64,000 bases of DNA. Origin: Hemerocallis citrina (taxonomy: Eukaryota > Streptophyta > Magnoliopsida > Asparagales > Asphodelaceae). Within the stretch, counting starts at the first letter, position 1; every line of letters starts with the position of its first letter. The translations under genes and the position numbers were made by a program. Below, in pieces: positions 20,530-32,779 of this stretch. The stretch is taken from assembly GCA_017893485.1 (NCBI GenBank), contig CM030358.1, positions 153,828,706 to 153,892,705 on the forward strand. The letters run 5' to 3'. Under the pieces are notes generated by a model. That model saw only the letters and a program-made list of their open reading frames with translations, made no database searches and had not been told where the DNA came from.

Positions 20530-22205
20530 GGTTTTTTTTATAGGGAAAATGTGCAATCTGGTCACCCTGTTTCATTACTAAGAACTTAACGAAACAAACT
20601 CAGAGTACTGGGCCCAAGTACAATCTACATACAAAAAATAAAACTTGCATAAAGCAACATGATGTGTACAAACAACAAATCCCTCCAACAACCCTGGAAG
20701 GTGGGCCGACAAACAAGCTCGGTCCAGTAAAATTATAAGTACGTTAGTTTAGCTTCGTACAATACTTTTACGGTACATGCACACCCACCTGAGACACGTC
20801 TAGCAGGATTTTATCACCTCGCTGGGGGGACCTCATCTTTGGGCCCAAGCCCCGCAGAACGAAAACTGACCCCACGACATGCACAGCAATCGCACCCTCC
20901 CACCATTTCCACCACACATCCTACAAACGTGCCAGTAGCTCCCACAGCCGTTACCAAAGTGATAGCCGTGAAAAGGATACCATAACATCTCACACGATAG
21001 CGCTTTCTCAGGCGATTTCTCACCACACAACTATCTCGCCTACCCCACCAAACACCCCACTCCAAGAGAGAGCCGTATAAAGGATACCTTCCCCTCTCTC
21101 ATGCTCAAGCTCTCTCCGGCGATTTCTCACCATACAGACTTATCTCGACTCATACTCCCACTTCGTAGGAAAAGACGACGCTGTCACGAGTTAGTGACCT
21201 AAGCTGGAGGAAACTCAATAACCTGATAGTAGGCATTGTGAAGACTTCACCGGCAACATCGTAGGACACTCCAGACCAACCATACCCAAACCCCACACCC
21301 CCTCACCTGGCTCCACGGGCCCCAAACCAAACCGCCAACCTCACACACTTGAACCCCAGATCCATGGCGTTCGCAACAACCAGCGCGGGAGGATGCTCTG
21401 GCGCGACATAGTCGCTCCGCGCCGGTTGAGACAATCGAACGCACATCATGGAGGGACCCCATCTTTGGGTCCAAGCTCCACAATCGTGTAAGACAACCTA
21501 ACCCTACTAGAGCTTCACTCTCTAGAGTCGGACTACGGCACATCCAATCATATCCGGCTTCTTCACAGGCACTACCAACCCTCGAAAATACCAAATCATA
21601 GTGGCAGATCGCCGTGAATGGCCCTAGGAGTGTGGACATGGTGGCAAGAGCGAAGAACAACTAGGCCAACAACAAACAAGCCCACCAAACCCAACCCAGG
21701 CCAAACCACCGACCTCACCGCCGGCGTGGGGGGGAGGGGGGGCATGCCGACAACTAGGCCCCCACAGATGAGCTCAGATCTGGGCCATCGGCCTCAGATC
21801 TTGGCATTCCGACGATCGTCGTGGGTCGTCGGGAGGGGGGGCTTGCCGAACCACCGTGCATATCTATTTGAGGTCGGATCTGGGCCATCGGCGCCTCTCG
21901 CCGGCTTCAGATCTGGCCTCGCCATCGGCCACGACCACCAGGATCCCGCCCCCTTCCCCAGATCCAAGATCACGTCACCGTCGCTGGATCTGGGCTTCGT
22001 CGAAATCAGAACGTCGAAGATGGGCGGCGCACCGGGAAGAAGAGGGAAGTAGGGTAGCACAGTGGGGGAGGAGCACCGGGGCGGCAGTGGCGCACCCTAG
22101 CCGCCGCCCCACACACCTAGATCTAGGGTTTCTTTGGTTTGTTGGGTTTTTTTTGAAAGAGCTTCTCTCTCTAAAAATTCTAGAGAGAGAAGTTGTGTTG
22201 CTAAT
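20530..22205 (-). mobile_element. Unnamed polyadenylated retroposon, copy 2
   Basis: Read on minus, it begins with an AGAGAGAGAAG-rich leader and AAACCCTAGATCTAG (about 22120), and ends in TGAAACAGGGTGACCAGATT followed by a short A-run (T-run at 20530 on +). It is homologous to 28347..30084 over most of its length: both contain CTTTGGGCCCAAGC, TCACCGGC(A/G)A-type blocks, GGACCGAGCTTGT and CCCAGTACTCTG. It is in the opposite orientation. No reverse transcriptase or other convincing frame is present. Flanking duplications were not found for this copy. Confidence 0.6.
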
Positions 22206-22293
22206 TTTTTATAAACATTCTTCAACTATTTTTATTTATTTATTTATTATAAACCTAGTCAATGAGTTTCTCAAGTTACTTCAATTCTTTTAG

Positions 22294-23250
22294 GCGAAAA
22301 TGCCCCTTTTTAACATAACATTTTGCAATTTAGGCTATTGATTAACAGATAATTGCGATTAGTCCCCCAAATCGTAGTATTTGCAATTTAGTTTCCCAAC
22401 AAAAATGACTTAATTACATTTTTTACAATTTAGCTCATTAATTGATGGATTTTTGCAATTTATTATCACAAATCATAGCATTTGCAAATTAGTCTTCCAA
22501 TTAATTAACAGGTACTTGCAATTTAGTCTCACAAATCATAGTATTTGTAAATTAGTCCTCCAAATCATAGCATTTGCAAATTAGTCACCCAAACCATAGC
22601 ATAGTAATATAGTCTCATAATTAGAATGACTTAATCAATGTAGTGACTAAAATTTTTACCAAACAAAAGCAGACAATGGCTACGTCGATTTAAGGATATG
22701 ATTATTAGCAAAATATTAGAAGAATGCTAAGAAGACCAATTTTGAAAAAGAAAATAAAAAATAAAAGAGAGAAAAAATAAGAAGAATAAGAAGGTAATGG
22801 TTTAGCTTGATTCTTTTATGACTTATCTTCTAACAATTAATATTATTTTTATGTTGTTATTACTATTAGGTGTCTGACATTCTTGAGAAGATCATTATAC
22901 ATGGTCGTGTATCACATGAGATATATGTTTATCTTAAAAAATATTTCAGAAATTGTATACTGTTTTTAATGTACAGGGAGAGAGTATCCTAATGAATGTT
23001 AAATTTGGGAACTAAATTGATTAAGTCATTCTATTTGAATGACTAATTTACAAATATTACAATTTATGGGACTAAAAATTACAAATATTCATTAATTAAT
23101 GTGCTAAATTGCAAAAAGTCATAATTAAATTATTCTAGTTTGGAGATTAAATTATAAATACTATGATTAGAGGACTAAATTGTAAATATCAATTAATTAA
23201 TAGACCAAATTATAAAAAAACTCTTTATTTTAAAACAGGGACATTTTCGA
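22294..23250. repeat. Element with long inverted repeats (possible MULE-type MITE)
   Basis: The left part (GCGAAAATGCCCCTTTTTAA...) and the right part (...AAACAGGGACATTTTCG) are inverse. Over about 300 bp each arm carries a run of GCAATTTAG / CAAATTAGTC phrases, with the complements (CTAAATTGC, GACTAATTTG) on the other side. The centre (about 22680..22980) is unrelated AT-rich sequence without a frame. A target duplication could not be fixed. Confidence 0.6.
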
Positions 23251-23347
23251 AAGAAAAACAAAAAAGGAATAAGTTGATAAACTAAGTTGAATGAAATTTA
23301 TTTTACAAAGTTAGTTGAGGAATATTAATAGAAAATGAGCAATGGTT

Positions 23348-26300
23348 TTTTTTGAATGGCAAAAGGTTGGAAAGTCCTACCTCATAGATAATATATATAT
23401 ATAAACAAAAACAGAGAACATAAGGCAGTACAAAAGCTGTTGGAGGGAGATGCTCGGATTTTGGGATGAGTCGAGTTCGAGATGGCATGGCAGTGGATCG
23501 TAGAGAGGGCAGCGGACATCTGTCGTACACCTCTACTATAGCCACCAACATGATCTCATCCCTCATCACCTCCCTTACAACTATCCAAGGCATTCAAATC
23601 CCCGAGCAGAAAAAGCAAAACATGAAGTATAGCTTAACAGGATACAAGTCTTTGGACTTAGAGCAGTCCCAAAATAACAATTAGAAAAGACAACAAAAGC
23701 TGTAGAGCAGAGGAGCCGAAGCACTTAGGTTGCATTTCCGTCAGATGCCCCTCCTTGATCGGGCCGCATTAAGTCACTGTCGCCCGTCCTTCCCAGCTCC
23801 TCCAAGATTCTGGTCTTTTTCTTCGAATCACCACTTGAATCTAGCCAATGAGAAAACCAGAACTTAGTGTTAGAAATCAGCTTAACCACCAATGTCTGTT
23901 TGCTGGAAAAAATTTATCATTTCTAGCATTCCAAATAGTCCAACAGATAGCAATAGTAATGAGATGCCATGAGTGAGTGAATTTGTGTTTTGTGTTGTCA
24001 AAGCACCAAGTGGAGAAACATTCCGAAATAGACTTAGGCAGGGTGTTGATATCAAATGCTCGTGAGAAGTGAAGCCATGTTTGAGTAGCCTTTGGGCACT
24101 CAAAGAATATGTGATAGGTGGTCTCTGTATGATATGCACAATCACTACAAGATGTATCTCCATTCCACCCTTTGGAATGAAGTCTGTCCCTGGAGTTGAG
24201 CTTCTCACCACACAACATCCAGGTGAATATCTTGCATTTGAGGGGCGCACAGTTATTCCAACATGCTCGAAAGAAGGGAGAAATTAAGCCAGAATTGATA
24301 TAGAAACAATAAGCTGATTTGACTGAGAAACACCCAGAGATGTCATTGTTCCATATAGCTCTATCAGGTTGAAGAGGTGAGGGTTGAAGAGAGGAAATGG
24401 TTTGCAGTAGCAGTCTCTTTTCCGACAAGATGATACTATTGGATGATGTATGCAGACTAGGGCGCCAAGTCCACTGGCCTTGATAAAAGCACCCTTGTGA
24501 TCTTAGGGAAGCTTCTTAGTTCCAAGCGGCTTCAAAGAGGTTAGGATAAAGAGTAGCAATGTTGCTCTTGTCAATCCACTTCGATGTCCAGAACTTAAGT
24601 AAAGTCCCATCGCCAAGTTCCCATGAAATCCCTTGATCAAATTGTTCTTTTAGTTTGCATAAAGTTTTCCAAAAATCAGAGGAGTGGGCCTTACAAATAA
24701 AACTGCCGCTGTCGTCGTGGAAGTATAGTGATTTTAAAGTTTGGGTGCAAAGGGAGTTGTCGGTATAAATCTTCCACCACCATTTCATCAAGAGCGCATG
24801 ATTGAAATGCTGAAGGTCAAGCACCCCAAGCCGTCCCTGTTTCTTGGGTTGGCAGATGCGCTTCCAACTAGTGCAAGAGATCCCCGTGGCTTGCTTGTCT
24901 CCACCAACCCAGAAGAATCTACTTCTCATTTGGTCAATGCGAGCAATCACCCATCTCGGCAACATGAAGAAAGATGCAAAGTAGGTCGGAAGTGCACTGA
25001 GAACTGAGTTGATCAGGATGAGTCTTCCCCCACGAGATAGCAGTCTGCCTTTCCATGTGGATAACCTTCGTTCAATCTTGAGCAGTAAGGGCTGCCAGTC
25101 CCTTTTGTTGAGCCTGCCTTTCACAAGAGGCATTCCAAGGTATTTGGTCGGCAAGGTATCTTGTCTACAGCTAAGGATGTGAGAAAAGGCGTTTAGCTTG
25201 GCTTGAGAGCGGCCAAAATAAGTGATGGCTGTTTTGGACAAGTTAATATGTAGCCCCGAGACATTTGCAAATAGATGTAATAGTACCTTCAGATGCAATA
25301 CTTCCTGCTCATCCCCCTTGCAGAATAACAAAGTATCGTCTGCGAACTGCAGTATGGAAAGGTTGGCTAGCGAACCTCTAAGGTCAAGCATGGAGAAGGT
25401 GCCATTTTCTCTACCAACTCGTAGCATTTGTGCAAGGACGTCAACAGTCAGGATAAAAAGCATCAGAGAGAGAGGGTCTCCTTGCTTGAGACCTCTCTTG
25501 GAACTTATGGTCTTCCCCCCTACACCATTGACCAAGATATTAGACTTGGTGGACTGCAGCATTGCTTTAATCCAAGTGCACCAACGAGGCCCGAACCCTC
25601 TGGCAATCAGCAGCTAATCCAAGAAGTCCCAATTGAGCATGTCAAAGGCCTTGCGAAAGTCAATCTTTAGCATAATAGTGTTAGACTTCTTCGAGCAGCA
25701 TAAGTTGATGGCTTCATGTGCAACTAGAAAACAGTCTACTGTGGATTTGTCCCTGAGAAATGCACTTTGCGATGAGGAGACAAGAGAGTGAAGTAGGGGG
25801 CTCAGCCGATTGGCTAGGATCTTAGTGAAGATCCTCATTGAACAATTAAGCAGACTGATCGGTCGATAATCAGAAACAGTAGAGGCTCCATCACACTTGG
25901 GGATGCGCACAATCGTAGAATAGTTTAACCTATCCAATGAGGCTTCACCATGCTGGATAGCTAAGAGCATATTGCAGAGATCATCTTGGATAGTTTCCCA
26001 GTGTTGTTGATAAAAATACATAGAAAAGCCATCAGGGCCCGGTGCCTTATCAGCATTCATGCCGAAGACTGCTTTCTTGATTTCCTCCATACTGAAATCG
26101 GCATCAAGTGCGGAGAGGTCAACAGTTGTTGAAGGATAAAGGGTAGACCACTCAATTCTGAAATCTGGGTCAGTGTTGGATCCACAGATGTCATGAAAGT
26201 GAGCGTCAAAGCAGGATCTGATAGTTGATTGATCAGTGATTAGACTTCCATCCTGGAGCAGAGAGAAGATGAAATTCTTCCGCCGTCGCCCATTAGCTAT

Positions 26301-26641
26301 TGAGTAGAAGAACTTGGTGTTGGCGTCCCCCTCCTGGAGCCAAGTAATGCGAGATCGCTGTCTCCAATATGTAGTCTCAGCTTGAATAAGTTTGTGATAT
26401 TCCATACGAGCGGAGTTGAGCTCAGCCAATTGGGAGGTATTGAGAGTTTGGGAGTCAGCAATGATATCCAAGTTATGGATAGCTTGGAGCAGAGATTCTT
26501 TACGCATAGGAATATGGCCGAAGACCTCGTTTCTCCACCGTCGTACCTTCTCTTAAGGAGGTTAAGTTTGTTTGCAAGGATGTCAACTTTGGAGCCTGCA
26601 CAAACAAAACTATTCCACCAGCGTGTGATATTATGATTGAG
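23348..26641 (-). mobile_element. 5'-truncated LINE (non-LTR retrotransposon) with target duplication
   Basis: The 12-bp sequence TGAGCAATGGTT occurs at 23336..23347 and at 26642..26653, bounding the element. A T-run at 23346..23353 (an A-tail on -) lies at the 3' side. ORF1 and the endonuclease are missing, as expected for incomplete target-primed reverse transcription. The reverse transcriptase and zinc-binding region are present. Confidence 0.85.
23877..26641 (-). pseudogene. LINE ORF2 remnant: reverse transcriptase and zf-RVT domain
   Basis: One minus-strand frame runs from about 26507 to a TGA at 23877, broken by TAG (just right of 25613) and TAA (just right of 24515). A further frameshift lies near 26510; beyond it WWNSFVCAGSK can be read from the very 5' end. 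RT motifs include ADKAPGPDGFSMYFYQQHW, SDYRPISLLNCSMRIFTKIL, the GLKQGDPLS block and FADDTLLFCKG, the catalytic Asp pair. After the thumb region comes the plant-LINE zinc-binding segment (APLKCKIFTWMLCGEKLNSR, then C-x2-C, H-x3-F-x-C). The endonuclease domain is absent. It is of the plant L1/RIL type by motif. With two stops it is not functional. Confidence 0.9.
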
Positions 26642-26653
26642 TGAGCAATGGTT

Positions 26654-27418
26654 GAGTGAGGTTTTTCTAAACTTCCTAAACTTTTTGTAATCATGCGAGA
26701 TAGTGATTATAACAGGCAGCCAACTTGGAGAGTTGTAGGTGTAGAAAGTCAGCCTTTTTCTTTGGCCTACTTTAGTTGGGAGTTGTACTTAATTTTCTTC
26801 TTTCCTTTTTTTTAAAACTATTTTTGAAATATTCGTTAAAAATGAAAAACAATATATTTATTTTCTTAAATACATACTAAAAATTTAAAACCTAAAAGCT
26901 GGTGTGTAATCATACTCCACAAATCTAATTTTATATCATAGTACTAATTTATTATATTAACATAGAGATTATATCTTCTCATTCAAAGTATTTTGTATCT
27001 ACAATCAAAAAAATAGTTAGCCTAATTTTTTTTTAAAACCCACTGAAGTATACAATTTATGCAGAAAACCACATTTTAAAAAAAATTGCTCAAAACCCCT
27101 CCTGAGAAATGTTTTGCAAAAAATTCACTCCGTTAGGGCTAGAGTTTTGGATATTTTGTTTAAAAAATTACATCTAATTTTTCTGTTTGTATTAGGTAAC
27201 TTCATTCAGCTTTGCAAGTTGGTTCAGAAAATATCATATATCTTTTTCATTTTGGTTCAAAAACACCAAAAACCCTAACCCTAACAGAGTGTTTTTTTTT
27301 TTTGTGCAAAACATACTTCTTGGGGATATTTTTTTGAAACAAATAAATTTAATGCAATTTTCTGCAGAAATGGTATACTTCAGAAGTTTTTTTTGGATTC
27401 AGCCTAAATATTTATATT
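26654..27418. other. AT-rich spacer, no feature seen
   Basis: The sequence includes two CCCTAA units at about 27282..27294 in a region of short repeats around 'AAAACC'. This is too short to be telomeric sequence. No gene or repeat boundary was recognised. Confidence 0.5.
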
Positions 27419-27426
27419 GTTCCATT

Positions 27427-27627
27427 CAGGGTCGGCCCTACCCTAGAGGCGGGTAAGGCGGCCGCCTTGGGCCCCCGGAGATTTCGCGATTTTAGGGACC
27501 CAAAATTTGACCTTCCCTTGTAAATATAGGTACGTATTTTGTGGGTAAAAATATATATATATATGTTATTAGGGGCCCCCATGTCGGAAGTTCGCCTAGG
27601 GCCCCCAGGAACTCAGGGCCGGCCCTG
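27427..27627. mobile_element. hAT-type MITE, 201 bp, with 8-bp target duplication
   Basis: The termini are CAGGGTCGGCCCTACCCT and AGGGCCGGCCCTG, imperfect inverted repeats with the CAGGG start usual for hAT elements. GTTCCATT is duplicated exactly at 27419..27426 and 27628..27635. The interior contains GGCGGCCGCCTTGGGCCCCC and its inverse-like partner near the right end. There is no coding capacity. Confidence 0.92.
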
Positions 27628-27719
27628 GTTCCATTTTTAAAAAAAAAGGGTTAAGGTTGGCAGTAACTTAAATCAGATTTTAGACCTTTTAAAAAAATGT
27701 ACTTAGTGGTTTACTTAAA

Positions 27720-28215
27720 AATAGCTAAATGCATATTATACATATAGCAAAGTGAGTTTGCTGCAATGGTAAATTGCTATAATATAGCAAAAAATATTTT
27801 ATGATCAGACGAATCTTCGAGATCCGTTCTACGAATTTTAAATAATTTTTGCATTTTTTTAATAATTAAAAAGATTTTTTTAGTGAAAAAAATTTGGGAA
27901 ATGGCCCCCCTTCACGAACGGATCTTCATGATCCGTCCATGGGGTTTTCCTTTTTCTGTGCAATTTTTTTTTTTGTGCAAAAATTGATTAAATTGTGTGG
28001 GACGGACTTTCGAGTTCCGTCCGACAAAAAATATATATATATATAATTGGGAAAGATCCGTCCTCTATATTATGCATTTTCTCAAATCTTCTCTCATTTA
28101 TAGCAATTTTCTCCGTCAAAAAATGCCAAAATATGAATAAATAGCCAACAACTGCAATAGTTCGTTTGCTAAAATATGGATAAAATGAATAAATAATAAA
28201 CGACGGTGGATGCTC
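27720..28215. mobile_element. PIF/Harbinger-like MITE, copy e (left end worn)
   Basis: The right end ACGACGGTGGATGCTC is followed by TTA. Subterminal TGCATATTATACATATAGCA marks the left side, but its terminal repeat is not recognisable. Internal palindromes are of the type ACGGATCTTCATGATCCGTC (27918..27937), with further variants at about 27806, 28001 and 28056. Confidence 0.7.
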
Positions 28216-28346
28216 TTATCATTTGAATCACGTGCAAACTCGACCTGAATTCACACTGCTAATAATAGAACACTTTATTGATGCAACAAGTTCCTTGACC
28301 CATTTCAAATTTCAAAAAGAATGCTGCCAAAATAATTGTAGTTGTA

Positions 28347-30084
28347 ACGATTAACTTTTCCTCCAAAAGAGTTTCTCTTTCTATATTTTCTAAAGAGAGA
28401 AACTCCCCAAAAAAACCAAAAAAAATAAAACCCTAGATCTAGAAAGAGAGGTTGGAGGGGGTGGCGGTCGGGATCGCGCCGCCCCCTCCCGGACCGCCGT
28501 TCGACGGTGCTGCCCCGCCACCGTCGACGCCTTCCCCTACCGTCTCGAGTGTCGTGCAGCCTTCCCCTGCCGCCACTTTAGTCGCGCTGTCGACCTCTCG
28601 ACCTCCAGATCTCCAGATCTCCAGATTTCCGGTGACCACCGCCCCTTGTCGACGCCGTCTCCATGCCGAAACCCCCAGCGACCCTTTCTCTGCCCTCGAC
28701 GTCGACCAGCTGAACCCCTGCACTCCCCTTTCTCCTCCTCCCGTCGACTTGCAGTAGCGTCGCCCCTTTGCGCCGCTCGTCGACCGCCGTCGTCGCCTCA
28801 CCGCCCTCCCCCGCCATCGTATGCTCCCGTCGGTGTCCCATTGATGTCTTTGCTATTGTTGCTTGGGGGTGTCTTGTTTGGGGTTGGTGTTCGGGTTAGG
28901 TTGGGATTGGGGGGCTTTGCTAGATGTTTGCCCGGATATTCTGTGCGCTTGCCACCATGTCCACACTCTCGGGGCCAATCACTGCGATCTACAGCTTTGA
29001 TTTGGGTTTTTCGAGGGTTGGTAGTGTGCGTGAAGATGCCGAGAGTTAGGTTGTCTAGCATGATTGTGGAGCTTGGGCCCAAAGATGGGGTCCCTCTGTG
29101 ATGTGCACTCACTTGTCTCATCTTTCAGGGTGCTTATCTCAACTGTCGCGGAGTGACTATGTAGTGCCAGAGCATCCTCCCGCACCTGTTTTTGTGAACA
29201 CCATGGATCTAGGGTTCAAGTGTGTGAAGTCGGTGGTTCAGTTTAGGGCCTGTGGGGCCAGGCCGGTAGTTTGTTGGTGTTGGGGGTGATGGGGTGTGGG
29301 GTTTGGGTATGATTGGTCTGGAGTGTCCTACGATGTCGCCGGCGAAGTCTTCACAGCGCCTACTATCAGCCTACTATCAGGCTATTGAGCTTCTTCCAGC
29401 TTAGGCCACTGGCTCGTGACAGTATTGCATCTTTCCTCGGATTGGGAGTATGAGTCGAGATAAGTATGTGTGGTGAGAAATTGCCGGAGAGAGCTTGTGC
29501 ATGAGATAGGTGAAGGTATCCTTTTCACGGCTCTCTCCTGGAGCGTGGTGTTTGGTGGGGTGAGCGAGATAGTTGTTTGGTGAGAAATCGCCTGAGAAAG
29601 CGCTATCGTGTGAGAGGTGAAGGTATTCTCTTCACGGCTACCTCTTTGGTAGCAGCTGTGGGAGCTACTGGCACGTTTGTAGGATGAGTGATGCAGATGG
29701 TGGGAGGGTGCGACGATGAGCATATGTCGGGGGGTCAGTTCTCGATCTGCGGAGCTTGGGCATATAGATGGGGTCCCCCCAGCGAGGTGAATGCAGTGAT
29801 TAAATCCTGCCAGACTTGTCTCAGGTGAATGTGCATGTACCGTGGAGGCACTGTACGAAGCTTAACTGACGTACTTACAATTTTACTGGACCGAGCTTGT
29901 TTGTCGGCCCACCCTCCAGAGTTGTTGGAGGAATTTGTTGTCTGTACGCGCCATGTTGCTTCATGTATGTTTTATTTTCTGTCTGTAGTTTGTACTTGGG
30001 CCCAGTACTCTGGGTTCGTTTCGTTAAACTCATTAATGAAACAGGATGGCTAGATTCTACCTTTTTCCTTAAAAAAAACTAAAA
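28347..30084 (+). mobile_element. Unnamed polyadenylated retroposon, copy 1, with 16-bp target duplication
   Basis: The 16-bp sequence AATAATTGTAGTTGTA occurs at 28331..28346 and 30085..30100, exactly bounding a 1,738-bp body that ends in an A-rich tail (30071..30084). A long variable duplication plus an A-tail is the signature of target-primed reverse transcription by LINE machinery. The body begins with a CT-rich leader and AAACCCTAGATCTAG, continues as GC-rich sequence, and ends AATGAAACAGGATGGCTAGA. Its open frames are short and unconserved between the two copies, and no RT was seen. It is either a non-autonomous LINE derivative or a retrocopied transcript. Confidence 0.85.
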
Positions 30085-30100
30085 AATAATTGTAGTTGTA

Positions 30101-31216
30101 GGAACCATTTATGTTTGAAAAAAACCACAGCCCAAACTCACCCGTTTCCAGGAAAATTAAATGAAGGGTTTTTAACACGTATACACCTCATAAATATGTT
30201 AATATAATATATGTCCTTCAAAAATATGTATTTTTATATATGTCCCTAACAATATGAGCTCATTTCTTATTTACCCCTAAAAGTTAACTCAAACTACGTG
30301 TATTTGAAACTTATAAGATTAGTGGCAAATTTGGCTAGAAAACATGATGAAGAAGATGAAACTATAAAGATGTAGTATAAATTTGTCCATTTATTAAGAA
30401 AACTGAAGAAAAATAGAGAAGGATTGATGTGTTTCAATTGGTTTTATAGACGATTTAGTTTATAAAAATTTAAAAGAATAAGTTTAACTAGTAGAGGAAG
30501 GGTAATTCAGTCATTTTACATAAAATCTATTAAACATAATTGTATATTCATACATTTTTATGTTTTTGAATTAGTTTTAACTTAAGGGATAACTAAGAGG
30601 TTGGATACACATTGTTAAAGTTAAATGTGAAAATATACATTTATGAGGGGTATATGTGATATTTACATATTTGTTAGGAACATACATATTAAAAAGGAAC
30701 AACCCTATTTGTCCAAATCAAATAAACAAAGACTATACAAGTACTTTTAATGTTCTAAGAATTTTCCTTTTTTTAATTATCTATATCTAAATTTGTTAGT
30801 CAACTCTTAAATGTTTGTGAGTATGTGAATCCTAGTTATCTTTCATGCAATAATAATGTCATCCCTTTCTTGGGTTCTCATTGCTTTTGCATTTTTCTGC
30901 TTTATTTTTTGACATGATTAACTCTTAGATGTGAACATTGTTCATGGAAGTTAAAAGATATGACAAAATTATTTGAAATCAAGTTAAAGAAACAGTGTGT
31001 TTATCTCTGAAGTACTATGAAGGTAAAGAATTTGAAATAGCTATGGTGGTGGTGATGGTGGTGGTGGTGTTGTTGATGTACATGCACAAAGAAATGCGAA
31101 GGGGGAAAAGTTGGTTTTTTTAAGGATTGTTTTTTTCTCTTAAAATGGATGTATTAATCCTACATTTTTTTTTAACATTTCACTAATCAAAATCTGATCT
31201 TTATTGTTAAAAAAAG

Positions 31217-31265
<49 letters not shown>

Positions 31266-31346
31266 ATTTTCTTTCTTTTAAAAAATATATATATTATGCA
31301 TGGTTGAATAAATGGTGATATTTTCTAGATGGAACATTTCATATAT
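30101..31346. other. AT-rich spacer with microsatellites and a diffuse inverted repeat
   Basis: A GGT-rich microsatellite lies at about 31045..31075, and an (AT)n tract at 31219..31262. Segments at 30178..30270 and 30620..30690 share phrases in inverse orientation (ACACCTCATAAAT against ATTTATGAGGGGT), perhaps an old MITE. No gene was recognised. Confidence 0.55.
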
Positions 31347-31351
31347 GTATG

Positions 31352-31972
31352 TGTTGCCGCTAATTTCGGTGTGGGGGCAAACAGATGAATTTGTGAGTTC
31401 TTTGGGGAAACTGAATAGGAGAACCTGTATACCTGTTCCGTTGAACTCTGATCGTCGCTCCCGCCGTGCACCTGCAAAAAGTGCGAGACACCGGGGTTGA
31501 TCCCGGCGACGCACCCTCCGACGCTCAAGTCAGTAACCAGAAATGATTATGAAAGAGCGTTTAACTAGAAAAAGATTGATTACCTCTTAATGGAGATGGG
31601 TGTGGGGTATTTATAGTCGCCATTGGGATCAGATAAGGAATGTGATTCCTGTGATCTGATAAGGCGTAAAATCCTCGTAATCAGATTAGGAATGTAATCC
31701 CTTAATTCCCGGTGAGAGGATAGTCGCGAATCAGGCCCGTTGATTTGGTTTAATCAGAGACCCTAATTCTATCCTGTCGGACTGAGTTTGTATTGGGTCG
31801 GGACCCGTACCCAGCTGAGGTGGATCTGTTCGCGGGTTATTGGATCTGTGAGAAGGAGACCCAGTACCCGTTTCAGACCCATTTGTATGTGAAATTACCG
31901 TTTTACCCCTGAGCTTTGAGATTCGCGTCCGATGTGAACGGTCCCGATTTAATCCTATTTTTAGCCATATCA
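31352..31972 (-). repeat. 3' LTR of element 2 (621 bp)
   Basis: On + it runs TGTTGCCGCTAATTTCGG ... TTAGCCATATCA. Read on minus it starts TGATATGG and ends CGGCAACA, giving the TG..CA ends. A likely TATA-type box reads CTATAAATACCCC on minus (about 31608..31620). The R/U5 side carries GTTACTGACTTGAGCGTCGG, which is conserved in all family members here. Confidence 0.95.
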
Positions 31973-31990
31973 CGAGCCCCCCACTCCTGA
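31973..31990 (-). other. Polypurine tract of element 2
   Basis: On minus, AGGAGTGGGGGGCTCG lies directly before the TGATATGG start of the 3' LTR. This is the position and composition of the plus-strand primer of reverse transcription, although it contains a few pyrimidines. Confidence 0.75.
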
Positions 31991-32416
31991 AGACTGAGTT
32001 TGATCAGCCTTTGAGGAGTAGTTTTACTGTTCTAATGGCGTACGGGATTTTATCGGTGTTCTTAAGGGAGTTTGGAATCTTGCTCGGGGTGTAACGGTGT
32101 TATTATGGGCTTGTAAAATGCCCAAAAATATTCTCAGAATTTTCTGGATTTTAGGTGATTTTTCCAGATTTTTCTGAATTTTTTCTCTTTTTTTGAATTT
32201 TTTATTCATTTTCCGAATTAAATAATTAATTATCAAAAATATTAATTAATTATCCTAATTTAATAATTATTTTTTCAGAATTTAAAAATAATTTTTCTGA
32301 ATTAATAATTATTTTTAGAATTTTTAATTAATTTTTTTCGATTTTTAAATATTTTTTTTCGGATTTTTTAAATAAAAAAACAATTAAATAAATAAATAAA
32401 TAATTTAGATATTACC

Positions 32417-32590
32417 TGGACACGTGGCGCGTTTCTAGCCGTCCATCATGATCAGATGAACGCGCATCGTGAGGCAGATCACGATCTGGACACGTGGCGT
32501 GTTTCTGGCCGTCCATCATGATCAGATGTGCGCGCATCGCGAGGCAGATCACGATCTGGGCACGTGGCGCGTTCCTGAGCGTCGATCGTG
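32417..32590. repeat. 70-bp tandem repeat, about 2.5 units, in the 3' region of element 2
   Basis: CACGTGGCG begins at 32421, 32491 and 32561. The first two units are almost the same (GTCCATCATGATCAGATG, then GCGCATCG-GAGGCAGATCACG); the third diverges after 25 bp. Confidence 0.9.
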
Positions 32591-32779
32591 CCGCGACGCG
32601 AATTTTGAGACGATTGGACGGATCGTGTGGGTCTGCGAGTATTTTTCCCATATACGAGGGTCGGTACCTCGTCAGCTCGGCACAGTCTATGGTCGGGACG
32701 GGTTCCGGACCGTTTAAGGACGAGTCGGAGAGATAGAGTCGAGCCGGAGGAAGGATCCGGTCGTTAGATTAGTTTAAGG

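Noticed and set aside
21618..22293. Open frames of about 145 codons, Pro/Arg-rich, in + and - frames
   Set aside because: They lie in the GC-rich body and leader of a retroposon copy and are not preserved in the other copy.
24130..24150. CACTACAAGA motif as a second CACTA end
   Set aside because: It lies inside the LINE coding frame, is followed by TGTATC and not AAA, and has no subterminal repeats.
27270..27300. Two CCCTAA units, telomere-like
   Set aside because: Only two units, in AT-rich spacer. This is too short to suggest an interstitial telomere.
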